64,000 nucleotides of DNA from Armatimonadota bacterium (GTDB lineage Bacteria; Armatimonadota; Fimbriimonadia; Fimbriimonadales; ATM1). The DNA is taken from assembly GCA_021324165.1 (NCBI GenBank), contig JAJPJR010000068.1:35493-99492 (forward strand). Reading direction: 5' to 3'. Positions 44,673-53,726 of this stretch are shown here, one piece after another. A program made the position numbers and the translations under genes. The notes under the pieces were generated by a model, which did not search any database, had not been told where the DNA came from, and was given only the letters and a program-made list of their open reading frames with translations. Position 1 is the stretch's first letter, and every line of letters starts with the position of its first letter.

Positions 44673-46456
44673 TGCGAAATTACGAAACGTTCGAATACGA
44701 CGTGTTGGTGGTTGGCGCTGGGGGCGCGGGCCTTCGGGCTGCGATCGGCGCAATCGAAGCGGGATGCAAAGTCGGAGTCGTGTCCAAATCCTTGCTGGGA
44801 AAGGCGCACACCGTGATGGCGGAAGGCGGAGCCGCGTGCGCGCTGGCAAACGTTGATCCGGAAGACGGATGGAAGGTGCATTTCCGCGACACCATGCGCG
44901 GCGGCAAATTCTTGAACAACTGGCGGACGGTGGAAATCTTTGCCAAAGAAGCGCCCGAAAGAATCCTGGAACTTGAACGGTATGGAGCGGTGTTCGACCG
45001 AACCCCGCAAGGCTTGATCAGCCAGCGCGCATTCGGAGGCCACAAATATCGGCGATTAGCGCACGTTGGAGATCGGACCGGACTGGAACTGATCCGCACG
45101 CTCCAAGACAAAGCGGTCGCTTTGGGTTTCGAAAGCCACATGGAAACCACGCTCACGCGGCTTCTGACAAGCGGAGACCGCATTGTTGGAGCGATAGGAT
45201 ATCGCCGATCGGACGGCGGGTTATGCTTGTTCAAAGCGAAAGCCGTTGTGCTCGCAAGCGGCGGCTGGGGAAGAATGTACAAATTCACATCCAACTCTTG
45301 GGAATCCACGGGCGACGGTGTGATGATGGCGTTTGAAGCCGGAGCCGAACTGCGCGATATGGAGATGGTGCAGTTTCACCCAACGGGCATGATCTGGCCG
45401 CCTGGCATGCGAGGCATTTTGGTTACCGAAGGCGTTCGCGGCGAAGGCGGAATTCTAAAGAACGGCAATGGCGAACGGTTTATGTTTTCGCATGTTCCCG
45501 ATTTTTATCGTGCCGAAACTGCCGAAACCCCAGAAGAGGCGCTCCGGTGGGTTGATGACAAAAAGAACAACCGACGCCCGCCCGAACTTCTTCCGCGAGA
45601 CGTGGTCGCGCGCGCCATTTATAAAGAAGTCAAAGAGGGTCGGGGGAGCGAACACGGAGGCGTGTACCTGGACGTGTCGCACAAAGGCGCCGATTACATC
45701 AAGAAAAAACTTCCCAGCATGTATGATCAGTTTTTGCACCTGGGTGATGTGGACATTACGCGTCAGCCGATGGAGGTTTATCCGACAATTCATTACGCGA
45801 TGGGCGGAGTAACCTCGGAACCTGAAACCTGCGCAACCACACTGCAAGGTCTTTTTGCCGCAGGAGAAGTGGCTTGCGGACTGCATGGCGCGAACCGGCT
45901 TGGAGGAAACTCCCTAACCGACCTGCTGGTTTTTGGCAAACGCGCAGGCGATGCGGCAGGCGCCTTCGCCAAATCCAGCAGTTTTTATGAACCCGATACT
46001 CACCAGATCGAGGAGGAGATCGAAACGTTGTTCGCCCCGTTCGGCCGCAAAGATGGCGAAAACCCGTTCACGCTGCACGCCGAACTCCAGGAAACGATGC
46101 AGACGGGCGCGATGATCGCGCGAACCGAGGAAAGCCTGACGACGACGCTGAACGAAATCAAACAGGTTCAAGAGCGCGCAAAAAACATCTCTGTTTCAGG
46201 GGATGAAAAATTCAATCCGTCGTGGCACGCGGCGCGCGATGTTCTGTTTATGCTCACATCTTCAGAAATCTTGGTGCGGTCGGCGCTTGAGCGCAAAGAG
46301 AGCCGAGGAGGGCACTGGCGCACCGACTACCCGAATGAAGATCCGTTTTGGGCCAAGCACAACGTCTGCGCCAAAAAAGAGGGTGAAAACATCAAGCTTT
46401 ACGCAACGCCCGTGCCCGAACCGCCAGCCGAGTACCAGGAGATTTTGAAGGATTAG
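44672..46456 (+). CDS. sdhA: Succinate dehydrogenase/fumarate reductase flavoprotein subunit
   Basis: The 594-residue FAD subunit oxidises succinate to fumarate. It has the dinucleotide fold YDVLVVGAGGAGLRAAIGA and AHTVMAEGGAACAL, where H46 is the expected covalent FAD attachment. The substrate site includes QFHPTGM, EGVRGEGGIL, THYAMGG-like IHYAMGGVTSE, and GANRLGGNSLTDLLVFG. It is translationally coupled to the anchor (TAATG overlap), and the iron-sulfur gene follows after three bases. Confidence 0.96.
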   Translation: MRNYETFEYDVLVVGAGGAGLRAAIGAIEAGCKVGVVSKSLLGKAHTVMAEGGAACALANVDPEDGWKVHFRDTMRGGKFLNNWRTVEIFAKEAPERILELERYGAVFDRTPQGLISQRAFGGHKYRRLAHVGDRTGLELIRTLQDKAVALGFESHMETTLTRLLTSGDRIVGAIGYRRSDGGLCLFKAKAVVLASGGWGRMYKFTSNSWESTGDGVMMAFEAGAELRDMEMVQFHPTGMIWPPGMRGILVTEGVRGEGGILKNGNGERFMFSHVPDFYRAETAETPEEALRWVDDKKNNRRPPELLPRDVVARAIYKEVKEGRGSEHGGVYLDVSHKGADYIKKKLPSMYDQFLHLGDVDITRQPMEVYPTIHYAMGGVTSEPETCATTLQGLFAAGEVACGLHGANRLGGNSLTDLLVFGKRAGDAAGAFAKSSSFYEPDTHQIEEEIETLFAPFGRKDGENPFTLHAELQETMQTGAMIARTEESLTTTLNEIKQVQERAKNISVSGDEKFNPSWHAARDVLFMLTSSEILVRSALERKESRGGHWRTDYPNEDPFWAKHNVCAKKEGENIKLYATPVPEPPAEYQEILKD

Positions 46457-46459
46457 ATC

Positions 46460-47200
46460 ATGACCCAAACCGTCACGCTGCACGTTTTTCGCGGAGATTC
46501 GAATGGCGGCGAATTTCGCGAATACAAAGTGAAGACCGCGCCGGGAATGGTGGTTCTCGATGCCATTCATCAAATTCAAAAAGAACAAGACGGCACGCTT
46601 GCCTGCCGGTGGAACTGCAAAGCCGCAAAATGCGGTTCGTGCAGCGCCGAAATCAACGGCCATCCCGGATTGATGTGCAAAACGCGAATTGAAGCGCTGC
46701 CGACCGAAAAACCGGTCGTCGTGCAGCCCGTGAAAACGTTTCCCATCATCAAAGATCTGGTAACCGACGTTTCTTGGAATTATGAAATTGCCAAAACGAT
46801 CGCGCCGCTCAAACTGAAAGACGAGGGCTCGACAGAACCGCTGCGCATGCAGCAAGAAGACGTTGACCGCGTGCAGGAGTTCCGCAAGTGCATCGAGTGC
46901 TTTCTGTGCCAAGACGTATGCCACATTCTGCGCGACAGGCATCGAAAAGATATCTTTTATGGGCCCCGCCAGATGGTGCGCATCGCGGCGCTTGCGATGC
47001 ATCCGCTCGACGCTTCCGAACGCAGGCCGTTCATCAAAGACCAGGCCGGAGTGCTGGCGTGCAACATCACCAAATGCTGCACCGAAGTCTGTCCGGAACA
47101 TATCAAAATCACCGACAACGCGATCATCCCTTTGAAAGAACGCGTCGCCGACCTTTATTTCGACCCGATCCGAGCGTTGATTCGAAAAGTCAAACGCTAA
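46460..47200 (+). CDS. sdhB: Succinate dehydrogenase iron-sulfur subunit
   Basis: The 246-residue subunit relays electrons from FAD to the anchor. The [2Fe-2S] domain has CRWNCKAAKCGSCSAEING with a later Cys in GLMCKT. The C-terminal domain has CIECFLCQDVC for the [4Fe-4S] centre and CCTEVCPEHIKI for the third cluster. The residue count and spacing are normal. Its TAA shares bases with the metG stop on the other strand. Confidence 0.96.
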   Translation: MTQTVTLHVFRGDSNGGEFREYKVKTAPGMVVLDAIHQIQKEQDGTLACRWNCKAAKCGSCSAEINGHPGLMCKTRIEALPTEKPVVVQPVKTFPIIKDLVTDVSWNYEIAKTIAPLKLKDEGSTEPLRMQQEDVDRVQEFRKCIECFLCQDVCHILRDRHRKDIFYGPRQMVRIAALAMHPLDASERRPFIKDQAGVLACNITKCCTEVCPEHIKITDNAIIPLKERVADLYFDPIRALIRKVKR

Positions 47201-49098
47201 TGAACGCTTGTGCCTTCGGGCGCGGGTTTATCGGGCATGAGCAGAATTGCTCCGCCATCTTCGGCATCGGCCGCAAGAATCATCCCCTGGCTTTCGAACC
47301 CGCGCAGTTTGCGTGGCTGAAGGTTTGCTACCAGCACCACCTGCCTGCCCACCAACTCTTCGGGGCTGTATTGCTGCGCAATTCCAGCAAGCACTTGTCT
47401 TCGCTCGCTTCCGACCACCAATTCTAACCGCAGCAGTTTGTCGGCGTTTTCAACCTTGTGCGCATCCAGCACACGCGCAATGCGAAGTTTGATTTTTGAA
47501 AACTGTTCGATCGAAATCAGATCTTCCTGCGTTTCTTCCATTTTTTTCACCTCCTTTTCGGCGCTTTTTTCAATGCGCATCAGCAGCGGTTCGGCCTTTG
47601 CGGCCTTCACTCCACGCTTGAAGGAATCTGTCCTTCCCAACTGGTCAAGTTTCAGCAGCGGCTCCTGTCCCAACAGCGCCGCGATCCGATCCGCGATTGC
47701 CGGTGTAAACGGCCGCAGGCATCCTTCGAGAGTCCTCACAAGATATGCCATCGTAACCATCACCGCTTGCAGCCGCGGAGGGTCGGTTTTTCTCAGGTCC
47801 CACGGTTTTTCGCGGTCAATGTACACGTTGAGTTCCGCGGCAATGGCATCGGCAGCTTTCACTGCGCTGTCCACGCGATAAAGGTCAAGACCGTTTGCAA
47901 AAGTGGGCACGTGAAGATCGTGCAAAGTTCTTTTCACAACCTCCGCATCGGGTTCGGCCATCGGAATCGAACCTTCGCAAAAACTGTGCAGCATGGAAAC
48001 AACTCGGTGCACACCATTGGAGATGTCGTTCACAAGTTCGCTGTTGAATTTCAAATCGAAGTCTTCGAACGTGAACGTAGAATCGGTTTCATAAGGAGCG
48101 ATGCGCATCATATAATATCGAACGGCATCCACCGCCAGCTCGATGCCGCAAGCGCCGCGATCCACCAACGTTTGAGCCAAATCGAGCGGCGCCACAACGT
48201 TCCCGCGCGATTTGCTGATCTTTTCTTCGCCCATCATCGTCCACGCATGGCCAAGCAGAACGTCGGGAAGCGGCAATCCCAGCCCCATCAGCATCGCCGG
48301 CCACAAAGTGGAATGAAACCTCACCAAAATATCCTTTCCCACCAGCTGCATCTCTGCCGGCCAATAGGATTTCCAGTCGCCATCCGGCCATCCGATCGCC
48401 GAAATATAGTTGATCAGCGCATCGAACCAAACGTAAATCACCTGCGATTCGTCATCGGGCACCGGAATGCCCCAACCCGATGCCGATCTCGATATGCACG
48501 CATCGCGCAACCCCTGCCGAATGAATGCCAAAACCTCGTTGCGCCGCACTTCGGGCTGAATAAACTGAGGGTTGGCCTCGATATGTGAAAGCAGCCGATC
48601 TTGAAAAGCCGAAAGTCTAAAGAAATAGTTGTTTTCTTGAACCCATCGAACCTCATTCCCTTCCGGGCTTTTGCCGTCAACAAGGTCGGACTCTTTATAA
48701 AACGTCTCGGTCTGCACGTCGTACCACCCTTCATAACTGCCCTGATAAATGTGGCCCGCATCGCGCAGTCTTCGAAACGCCTCTTGCACCGCCGCGATGT
48801 GTCTCGGCTCGGTGGTTCTTATGAAATCGTCATACGCAATGTGCATGCGGTCGAACACGTTCTTGAAAACGGCTGCAACCTCATCCACAAACGCGCGCGG
48901 CTCTTTGCCCTGCGCCTTCGCCGCTTCAAAAACTTTGGTCGCGTTTTCGTCCGTACCCGTAAGAAAGTGCACACCGTCCCGCTTCATCCGCTGATACCGG
49001 GCGATCACATCCGCAATCACCGCCTCCTGAGCCGAACCGATATGAGGCGCGCTGTTCACATAATAAATTGCAGTGGTTGTATAAAACCGCTTCGACAT
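47197..49098 (-). CDS. metG: Methionyl-tRNA synthetase
   Basis: MetRS charges tRNA-Met. The 633-residue enzyme has the class I motifs PHIGS (HIGH) and KISKS (KMSKS). The connective peptide lacks the zinc-binding cysteines, so it is the zinc-free form. After the helical anticodon-binding domain, a charged linker leads to a C-terminal OB-fold tRNA-binding domain (about 535-633: SKIKLRIARVLDAHKVENADKLLRLELVVG). The ATG at 49098 is preceded by TATGCT nine bases upstream and no Shine-Dalgarno. It is divergent from leuD. Confidence 0.97.
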   Translation of the reverse strand: MSKRFYTTTAIYYVNSAPHIGSAQEAVIADVIARYQRMKRDGVHFLTGTDENATKVFEAAKAQGKEPRAFVDEVAAVFKNVFDRMHIAYDDFIRTTEPRHIAAVQEAFRRLRDAGHIYQGSYEGWYDVQTETFYKESDLVDGKSPEGNEVRWVQENNYFFRLSAFQDRLLSHIEANPQFIQPEVRRNEVLAFIRQGLRDACISRSASGWGIPVPDDESQVIYVWFDALINYISAIGWPDGDWKSYWPAEMQLVGKDILVRFHSTLWPAMLMGLGLPLPDVLLGHAWTMMGEEKISKSRGNVVAPLDLAQTLVDRGACGIELAVDAVRYYMMRIAPYETDSTFTFEDFDLKFNSELVNDISNGVHRVVSMLHSFCEGSIPMAEPDAEVVKRTLHDLHVPTFANGLDLYRVDSAVKAADAIAAELNVYIDREKPWDLRKTDPPRLQAVMVTMAYLVRTLEGCLRPFTPAIADRIAALLGQEPLLKLDQLGRTDSFKRGVKAAKAEPLLMRIEKSAEKEVKKMEETQEDLISIEQFSKIKLRIARVLDAHKVENADKLLRLELVVGSERRQVLAGIAQQYSPEELVGRQVVLVANLQPRKLRGFESQGMILAADAEDGGAILLMPDKPAPEGTSVH

Positions 49099-49107
49099 GC
49101 GGCCGCG

Positions 49108-49113
49108 AGCATA
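49108..49113 (-). promoter_or_regulatory. -10 element of metG
   Basis: TATGCT on the minus strand ends nine bases before the metG ATG. No Shine-Dalgarno lies between, consistent with a leaderless mRNA. It is divergent from the leuD element 21 bases away. Confidence 0.45.
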
Positions 49114-49134
49114 CCTCTACCTTTCATCACCGAG

Positions 49135-49140
49135 TAACAT
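49135..49140 (+). promoter_or_regulatory. -10 element of leuD-galT
   Basis: TAACAT on the plus strand ends eight bases before the ATG at 49149. There is no Shine-Dalgarno, so a leaderless start is likely. Confidence 0.45.
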
Positions 49141-49148
49141 CTTCGAAC

Positions 49149-49742
49149 ATGGAACCGTTCGTTCAACACACTGGCAAACTCGCGCTTCTGCCGCAATCTG
49201 ACGTTGATACCGATCAGATCATTCCCGCACGGTTCTTGAGCATGGTAACCCGCACCGGCTATGGCGAACTTCTGTTCAAAGATCTGCGCGGCGGCAGCTT
49301 CCCTTTGGATGATCCCCAAAACCAGGGCGCAACCATCCTCGCCGTCTTCGAAAACTTCGGATGTGGAAGCAGCCGCGAACACGCCGTGTGGGCCATCCAG
49401 CAGGCAGACTTCAAAGCCGTTATTGCAAGAACAACCGAATCGGCTGCAGGATTCAGCGACATCTTTCGTATGAACGCCGCCAACAACGGGCTGCTGCTCA
49501 TCGAACTTCCGAAACCAAGTTTCGACGGTCTCATCGCAGCGGCCGCGCAAGACCTCGTTTCCATTGATTTGCAAACCCAAACTCTCGCTGCAGATGGATG
49601 GTCGGGAACGTTCGACATCGCGCCTGCCGCCAAAGACGCCCTCATCAACGGTCTCGACCTGATCGGCACAACCCTAAGGCACGAAGGCGAAATTGCGGAT
49701 TATGAAAAAACGCGCGGCCCGTGGACGCCGCCCAAACCGTAA
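49149..49742 (+). CDS. leuD: 3-isopropylmalate dehydratase small subunit
   Basis: The small subunit pairs with LeuC to isomerise 2- to 3-isopropylmalate in leucine synthesis. The 197-residue product has QSDVDTDQIIPARFL, the swivel-domain motif FENFGCGSSREHAVWAI and NGLLLIELP. I chose the ATG at 49149, which matches the family start; the frame is open to 49068. No leuC is in the window. A role in a related hydro-lyase (homoaconitase-like) cannot be excluded. galT follows with a TAATG overlap. Confidence 0.9.
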   Translation: MEPFVQHTGKLALLPQSDVDTDQIIPARFLSMVTRTGYGELLFKDLRGGSFPLDDPQNQGATILAVFENFGCGSSREHAVWAIQQADFKAVIARTTESAAGFSDIFRMNAANNGLLLIELPKPSFDGLIAAAAQDLVSIDLQTQTLAADGWSGTFDIAPAAKDALINGLDLIGTTLRHEGEIADYEKTRGPWTPPKP

Positions 49743-50704
49743 TGTCCGAGCTCCGCTGGCACCCGTTTCTGCAAGAATGGACGATCACCGCGACCCATCG
49801 GCAGGATCGCACGTTTTTTCCTCCCGATGATTTCTGCCCTTTGTGTCCCACGCGCGATTCAAATCAACCCACCGAAATCCCCCGCGCGCATTTTGATATC
49901 GCCGTGTTCGAAAACCGCTTCCCAAGCCTGTGCACGCCGCCGCCCGCCGTCGAACTCGAACCGAACGATTTTGTGATGACCCGCCCCAGTTCGGGCGTGT
50001 GCGAAGTGGTCGTTTACACTCCCGAACACCACGCCACACTCGCCGGCCTTTCGCCGCGAAAAGTCGAAGCGCTCTGCCGAGTGTGGAAAGACCGATACGC
50101 CGATCTCATCTCGCGAGACGGCATCGAATACGTGTATATCTTCGAGAACAAAGGCAAAGAGATCGGCGTAACTCTCTCCCATCCTCATGGACAGATTTAT
50201 GCCTATCCGTTCATTCCAAGAACCATCCAAACGCGCCTCGAATCCGAAAGAATGCACTTTGAAAAGACCGGCCGCCAGCTGGCGCACGATTGGCTGAATT
50301 TCGAAATGCAGGATGGCCGCCGAATCGTTGCCGAATCGGAACATTTCATCACGTTGGTTCCGTATTTCGCGCGATATCCTTATGAACTCCACATCCTGCC
50401 AAAACAGCCGATCCCCACTCTGCTTCAAATGAACGATGCATGCCTCGATGCGCTCGCGCGCGCGATCTTAGACGCAGCCCAAAGATTGGACGCGCTTTTC
50501 GGTTTCTCGATGCCCTACATCATGAGCCTTTTTCAGCACCCAACCGATTTCACGCGGTTCGAAGTCGAATTCCTGCCGCCCTATCGCACAAAGCACAAAC
50601 TGAAATACCTTGCCGGCAGCGAGGCTGGATGCGGCGTGTTCATCAACGACACGCTCCCCGAAAACACCGCCCCCCAACTGCGCGGCGCAAAACCCTCACC
50701 CTAA
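49742..50704 (+). CDS. galT: Galactose-1-phosphate uridylyltransferase
   Basis: GalT exchanges UMP between UDP-glucose and galactose-1-phosphate in the Leloir pathway. The 320-residue product has the zinc pair CPLC (32-35), FENRFPSL, the active-site HPHGQ (147-151; second His takes the UMP) and YELHILPKQP near 220. The ATG at 49742 overlaps the leuD stop (TAATG); an in-frame start at 49721 would lie inside leuD. The operon link to leuD looks incidental. Confidence 0.93.
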   Translation: MSELRWHPFLQEWTITATHRQDRTFFPPDDFCPLCPTRDSNQPTEIPRAHFDIAVFENRFPSLCTPPPAVELEPNDFVMTRPSSGVCEVVVYTPEHHATLAGLSPRKVEALCRVWKDRYADLISRDGIEYVYIFENKGKEIGVTLSHPHGQIYAYPFIPRTIQTRLESERMHFEKTGRQLAHDWLNFEMQDGRRIVAESEHFITLVPYFARYPYELHILPKQPIPTLLQMNDACLDALARAILDAAQRLDALFGFSMPYIMSLFQHPTDFTRFEVEFLPPYRTKHKLKYLAGSEAGCGVFINDTLPENTAPQLRGAKPSP

Positions 50705-50816
50705 TTCTTACAGTTTTCAGGATTCTTAACCCACTTCCCCGTGCAGGCAAAACCTGATTCTGCCGATGTTTTGAACTGGGGACTGCCCAATCCCCAATTT
50801 CGAACCGGGAGAAACC

Positions 50817-51518
50817 ATGAGAACCGTCCTGCTCGTCTGCGCTTTCACCGCTTTTGCAATCGGCAGCGCCGCAAAATCGAAAACGTCTTACAGGCCCGTC
50901 GGCATCAGTCCGGCGCTCCGGTCGCAATACGAGGCTGCCCTTTCCGAGCTGGCTGGCGGCCGCACCGAAGCCGCCGCAAACCTCGCCCGCCTCGGCACGC
51001 TGCCCGATCACATTTATGTCCAGTTCGAAGGCCCCGCGCCGTGCGTTCAGGCCGGCCGCAACGCACTCTCGAATTGGAACGTGACGCTTGGAACTGATCT
51101 GTTCGTCGAAGACGCCACGCGCTCCACAGTCACAGTGCACTTTCAAAACGACGTGTTTTATGGCAGCGAGCGCGTCGCCGGACTCAACTCCTGGACTCGC
51201 GAACTCGATTCTTACGGCTTCGTCGTGATTTATGGGCAGATTCAAGTCGCAACAAAACTTCCCTGGGGGCGTTCACTTTCAAAAAGCCAGATCGAAAAAA
51301 CCACCATGCACGAACTGGGACACCTGCTCGGACTTCCTGACGAAAGTTCGTCCGACCAGATGATGGGGCCGCTCGCCGCCGATCGTGAAACGCGCGCGCA
51401 AATGCCCGAAGTCGAAAGCATTTTGGAATACGCACGCCAAATGAAGCAGCTTGCTGATTCCATCCGCCCAGCGCCTGTGAGCCGCGTTCCAAAAATCTAT
51501 CACCTGAAGGAAGGTTAG
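50817..51518 (+). CDS. Secreted zinc metalloprotease, HExxHxxGxxD type
   Basis: This 233-residue protein has a signal peptide (RTVLLVCAFTAFAIGSAA). The zinc site HELGHLLGLPD spans 165-175. The third ligand position is Asp175 where matrixins have His; snapalysin-type metzincins also use Asp. A Met-turn candidate is MMGPL at about 182-186. GGGAG lies six bases before the ATG. In the 112 bases upstream, a 6-bp inverted repeat (TGGGGA 50777-50782, TCCCCA 50791-50796) is the only structure I saw. Its TAG overlaps the stop of the DinB gene. Confidence 0.82.
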   Translation: MRTVLLVCAFTAFAIGSAAKSKTSYRPVGISPALRSQYEAALSELAGGRTEAAANLARLGTLPDHIYVQFEGPAPCVQAGRNALSNWNVTLGTDLFVEDATRSTVTVHFQNDVFYGSERVAGLNSWTRELDSYGFVVIYGQIQVATKLPWGRSLSKSQIEKTTMHELGHLLGLPDESSSDQMMGPLAADRETRAQMPEVESILEYARQMKQLADSIRPAPVSRVPKIYHLKEG

Positions 51519-52036
51519 TTTTTCGGAAACTGCGGGTGCAAGCGCATCGCCCAGATCTGCCCGCAGTGATACGGCGCATGAGAACACAATCTGATCAGCC
51601 CCTCTTTGCCGGAAACGTCGTCACCGAACGGGCTGATCAGCCGCATCTCTAACTGTTCGCGTGTTGGCAATTCCAAAATCGGCCGAATAAGTCCGCCCGT
51701 TCTTTGGTACACATTCAAACACTGCTTCAAACTGTTCTCTTCTCCGCCGAACGGGCAGGCTCCATCGCGCAAAAAACCGTCGAACACCGCACTCTCCAGC
51801 TTTGGATCGAAATGCGGATCGGAATCAGGTGCAGGCTTCATCCGCTTCCACCAATACTGCTCGGCGCCCGCCAAATGATAAACGATTTCGATCACCGAAT
51901 GTGCGCTGTCATGCATCCGCCATTCGGCCTGCGCATCGCTCAAGCCTTCCACAGCCGTTTCAAGACGCCGTCTGCCGAACAGCCAATACTCCACCAGTTC
52001 ACTCACCTGAGAAAAATACCAGACGCGCGCGGCCAT
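51515..52036 (-). CDS. DinB/YfiT-like four-helix protein
   Basis: This 173-residue DinB-superfamily protein has the metal-ligand pattern: a His in EIVYHLAGAEQYWW (H54) and two near the end in CSHAPYHCGQIWAMRL (H153, H157). Some relatives are thiol-dependent S-transferases, but the substrate is unknown here. I chose the ATG at 52036, nine bases after TATCTT; the frame is open to 52366, inside the divergent gene. Its stop overlaps that of the metalloprotease gene. Confidence 0.82.
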   Translation of the reverse strand: MAARVWYFSQVSELVEYWLFGRRRLETAVEGLSDAQAEWRMHDSAHSVIEIVYHLAGAEQYWWKRMKPAPDSDPHFDPKLESAVFDGFLRDGACPFGGEENSLKQCLNVYQRTGGLIRPILELPTREQLEMRLISPFGDDVSGKEGLIRLCSHAPYHCGQIWAMRLHPQFPKN

Positions 52037-52045
52037 CCGCAACTT

Positions 52046-52055
52046 AAGATACAAT
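52046..52055. promoter_or_regulatory. Overlapping divergent -10 elements
   Basis: AAGATACAAT carries TATCTT on minus (52051-52046, nine bases before the DinB ATG) and TACAAT on plus (52050-52055, before the sugar-dehydrogenase gene). The two -10 hexamers share two bases. The plus transcript has a Shine-Dalgarno (AGAAGGGAGAAG); the minus one has none. Confidence 0.5.
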
Positions 52056-52082
52056 CGTGCCAGTTCGCAGAAGGGAGAAGTT

Positions 52083-53726
52083 ATGAGATTAACCGCGCTG
52101 TCTGCGCTGATTGCTCTCGCCGGTGTTGCGCATACGCAAACCGTTCCTGCCGGATACAAAGTCGAAACCGTCGTAACCGGACTCAGCCTGCCCACTTCGA
52201 TGGCGTTCATCGGCCCTGGAAGGTTTCTCGTTTTGGAAAAGAACACCGGAATTGTCAAACATTTCTTGAACGGCATCAGCCAGGGAAATGCGCTCGACCT
52301 TGCTGTTGCTTCGGACAGTGAGCGCGGGCTGCTTGGCATCTGCTTAGACCCCGATTTCGCCGTCAACGGATTCCTGTACCTGTACTATTCCAAATCGAAC
52401 GTAGACGGCGGAAGTTGGCAGGACAACCGCGTGGAAAAGTTTTTTTGGAACGGCTCCACGCTCACGTTCGTGCAGACGCTGATAACGTTCCCTTCCGACG
52501 GCTCCCAAAATAACGGCCCTAACCACGACGGTGGCATCATCAAAATCGGTCCCGATCGAAAACTTTATATCATCACGGGAGATTTGAACCGCAACCGCCT
52601 GGAGCAGAATCAAAGCGCCACACTGATTTCCGGCGTCGGAGGCATCATCCGCCTCAACCTCGATGGATCCATTCCTTCCGACAACCCGTTCACCGGATAT
52701 TCCGATAACAAAGTGTGGAAATACTACGCCTACGGAATCCGCAACTCATTCGGCATGACGTTCGACCCGTTTACCAACAAACTGTGGTACACCGAAAACG
52801 GCCCCAACAGTTACGATGAAATCAACGTCGCCGGCTCAGGTTTCAACTCTGGCTGGAACAAACTGATGGGACCCGATTCGCGCAACACACTCAACGCGTC
52901 CGATCTTGTTTATCTGCCAAACGCTTACTACCAAGACCCGATTTTCTCTTGGCTCGCTACCATCGCACCAACCGGAATCGTGTTCTTGAACAGCATCGAG
53001 TTCTCGGCCCCCGAAAGAAACAACATGATGATTGCCGACAACAACAATGGCAATCTTTATCTTTTCGAAATGAATCCCGCAAGGGATGGAATCATTTATA
53101 AGCCCGGCACCGAAGACACGGTGGCCGACAACACAACCGAACGCAATCTCTATCGCTGGGGGTTTTCGTTCAACTCGCTTACCGATCTGGTCATCGGGCC
53201 CGATCGTTTTCTTTATGCGGTCGGAATCGCGGCAGGAAAAGTCTATCGCATCCGCCCGGTAGATTACGTCGCGTGGCCCGATACGCTAAGCATCATCAGG
53301 GGACTGCTTCTCGGCGGCAACACCAAAAGTTTGGAAGATTCCGATGACGACCGGCTGAAACTGCAGCAAGGAGCCGTTCTTTCCGGTTCGAACGATGCGC
53401 CCATTCAGTTCGAAGTGAGCGCAACATCAACGGTCGCGACCACCACTCAGCTGCAGGTGATGATCGAAAGCGGCGCAAGTTTCAACGGAGTACAGGAAAC
53501 GGTCGAACTGAAAGACCAACAGACGTCGCAATGGGAGATCGTCGCACAATCCAATCCGTTTTCAGAGCGGGTCTTAACCGTATTCATCACTGCCAACCCG
53601 TCGCGATTCATCGAACCGAACACCAAACAGATTCAAGCGCGCGTCTCTTACCGCCGCATCGGCGGCGTAACGCAGGGAAAGTGGTCGGCTTCGATTGACC
53701 AACTCGTCGTAAAGGTGCACGAGTGA
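52083..53726 (+). CDS. Secreted PQQ-type sugar dehydrogenase-like beta-propeller (paralog 1)
   Basis: This 547-residue exported protein has a signal peptide ending near GVAHTQ and a GSDH (glucose/sorbosone dehydrogenase) six-bladed propeller, about 20-395. Markers are ERGLLGICLDPDF, NHDGGIIKIGPDRKLYIITGD and GIRNSFGMTFDPFTNKLWYTENGP. The His in the NHDGG motif is the usual catalytic base. A ~140-residue beta-rich C-terminal domain begins near LLLGGNTKSLEDSDDDRLKLQQG. Soluble members oxidise aldoses using PQQ. It overlaps its paralog by four bases. Confidence 0.87.
   Translation: MRLTALSALIALAGVAHTQTVPAGYKVETVVTGLSLPTSMAFIGPGRFLVLEKNTGIVKHFLNGISQGNALDLAVASDSERGLLGICLDPDFAVNGFLYLYYSKSNVDGGSWQDNRVEKFFWNGSTLTFVQTLITFPSDGSQNNGPNHDGGIIKIGPDRKLYIITGDLNRNRLEQNQSATLISGVGGIIRLNLDGSIPSDNPFTGYSDNKVWKYYAYGIRNSFGMTFDPFTNKLWYTENGPNSYDEINVAGSGFNSGWNKLMGPDSRNTLNASDLVYLPNAYYQDPIFSWLATIAPTGIVFLNSIEFSAPERNNMMIADNNNGNLYLFEMNPARDGIIYKPGTEDTVADNTTERNLYRWGFSFNSLTDLVIGPDRFLYAVGIAAGKVYRIRPVDYVAWPDTLSIIRGLLLGGNTKSLEDSDDDRLKLQQGAVLSGSNDAPIQFEVSATSTVATTTQLQVMIESGASFNGVQETVELKDQQTSQWEIVAQSNPFSERVLTVFITANPSRFIEPNTKQIQARVSYRRIGGVTQGKWSASIDQLVVKVHE

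Noticed and set aside
50705..50816. Small gene between galT and the metalloprotease
   Set aside because: No frame with a start signal and plausible composition; only a short inverted repeat is visible.
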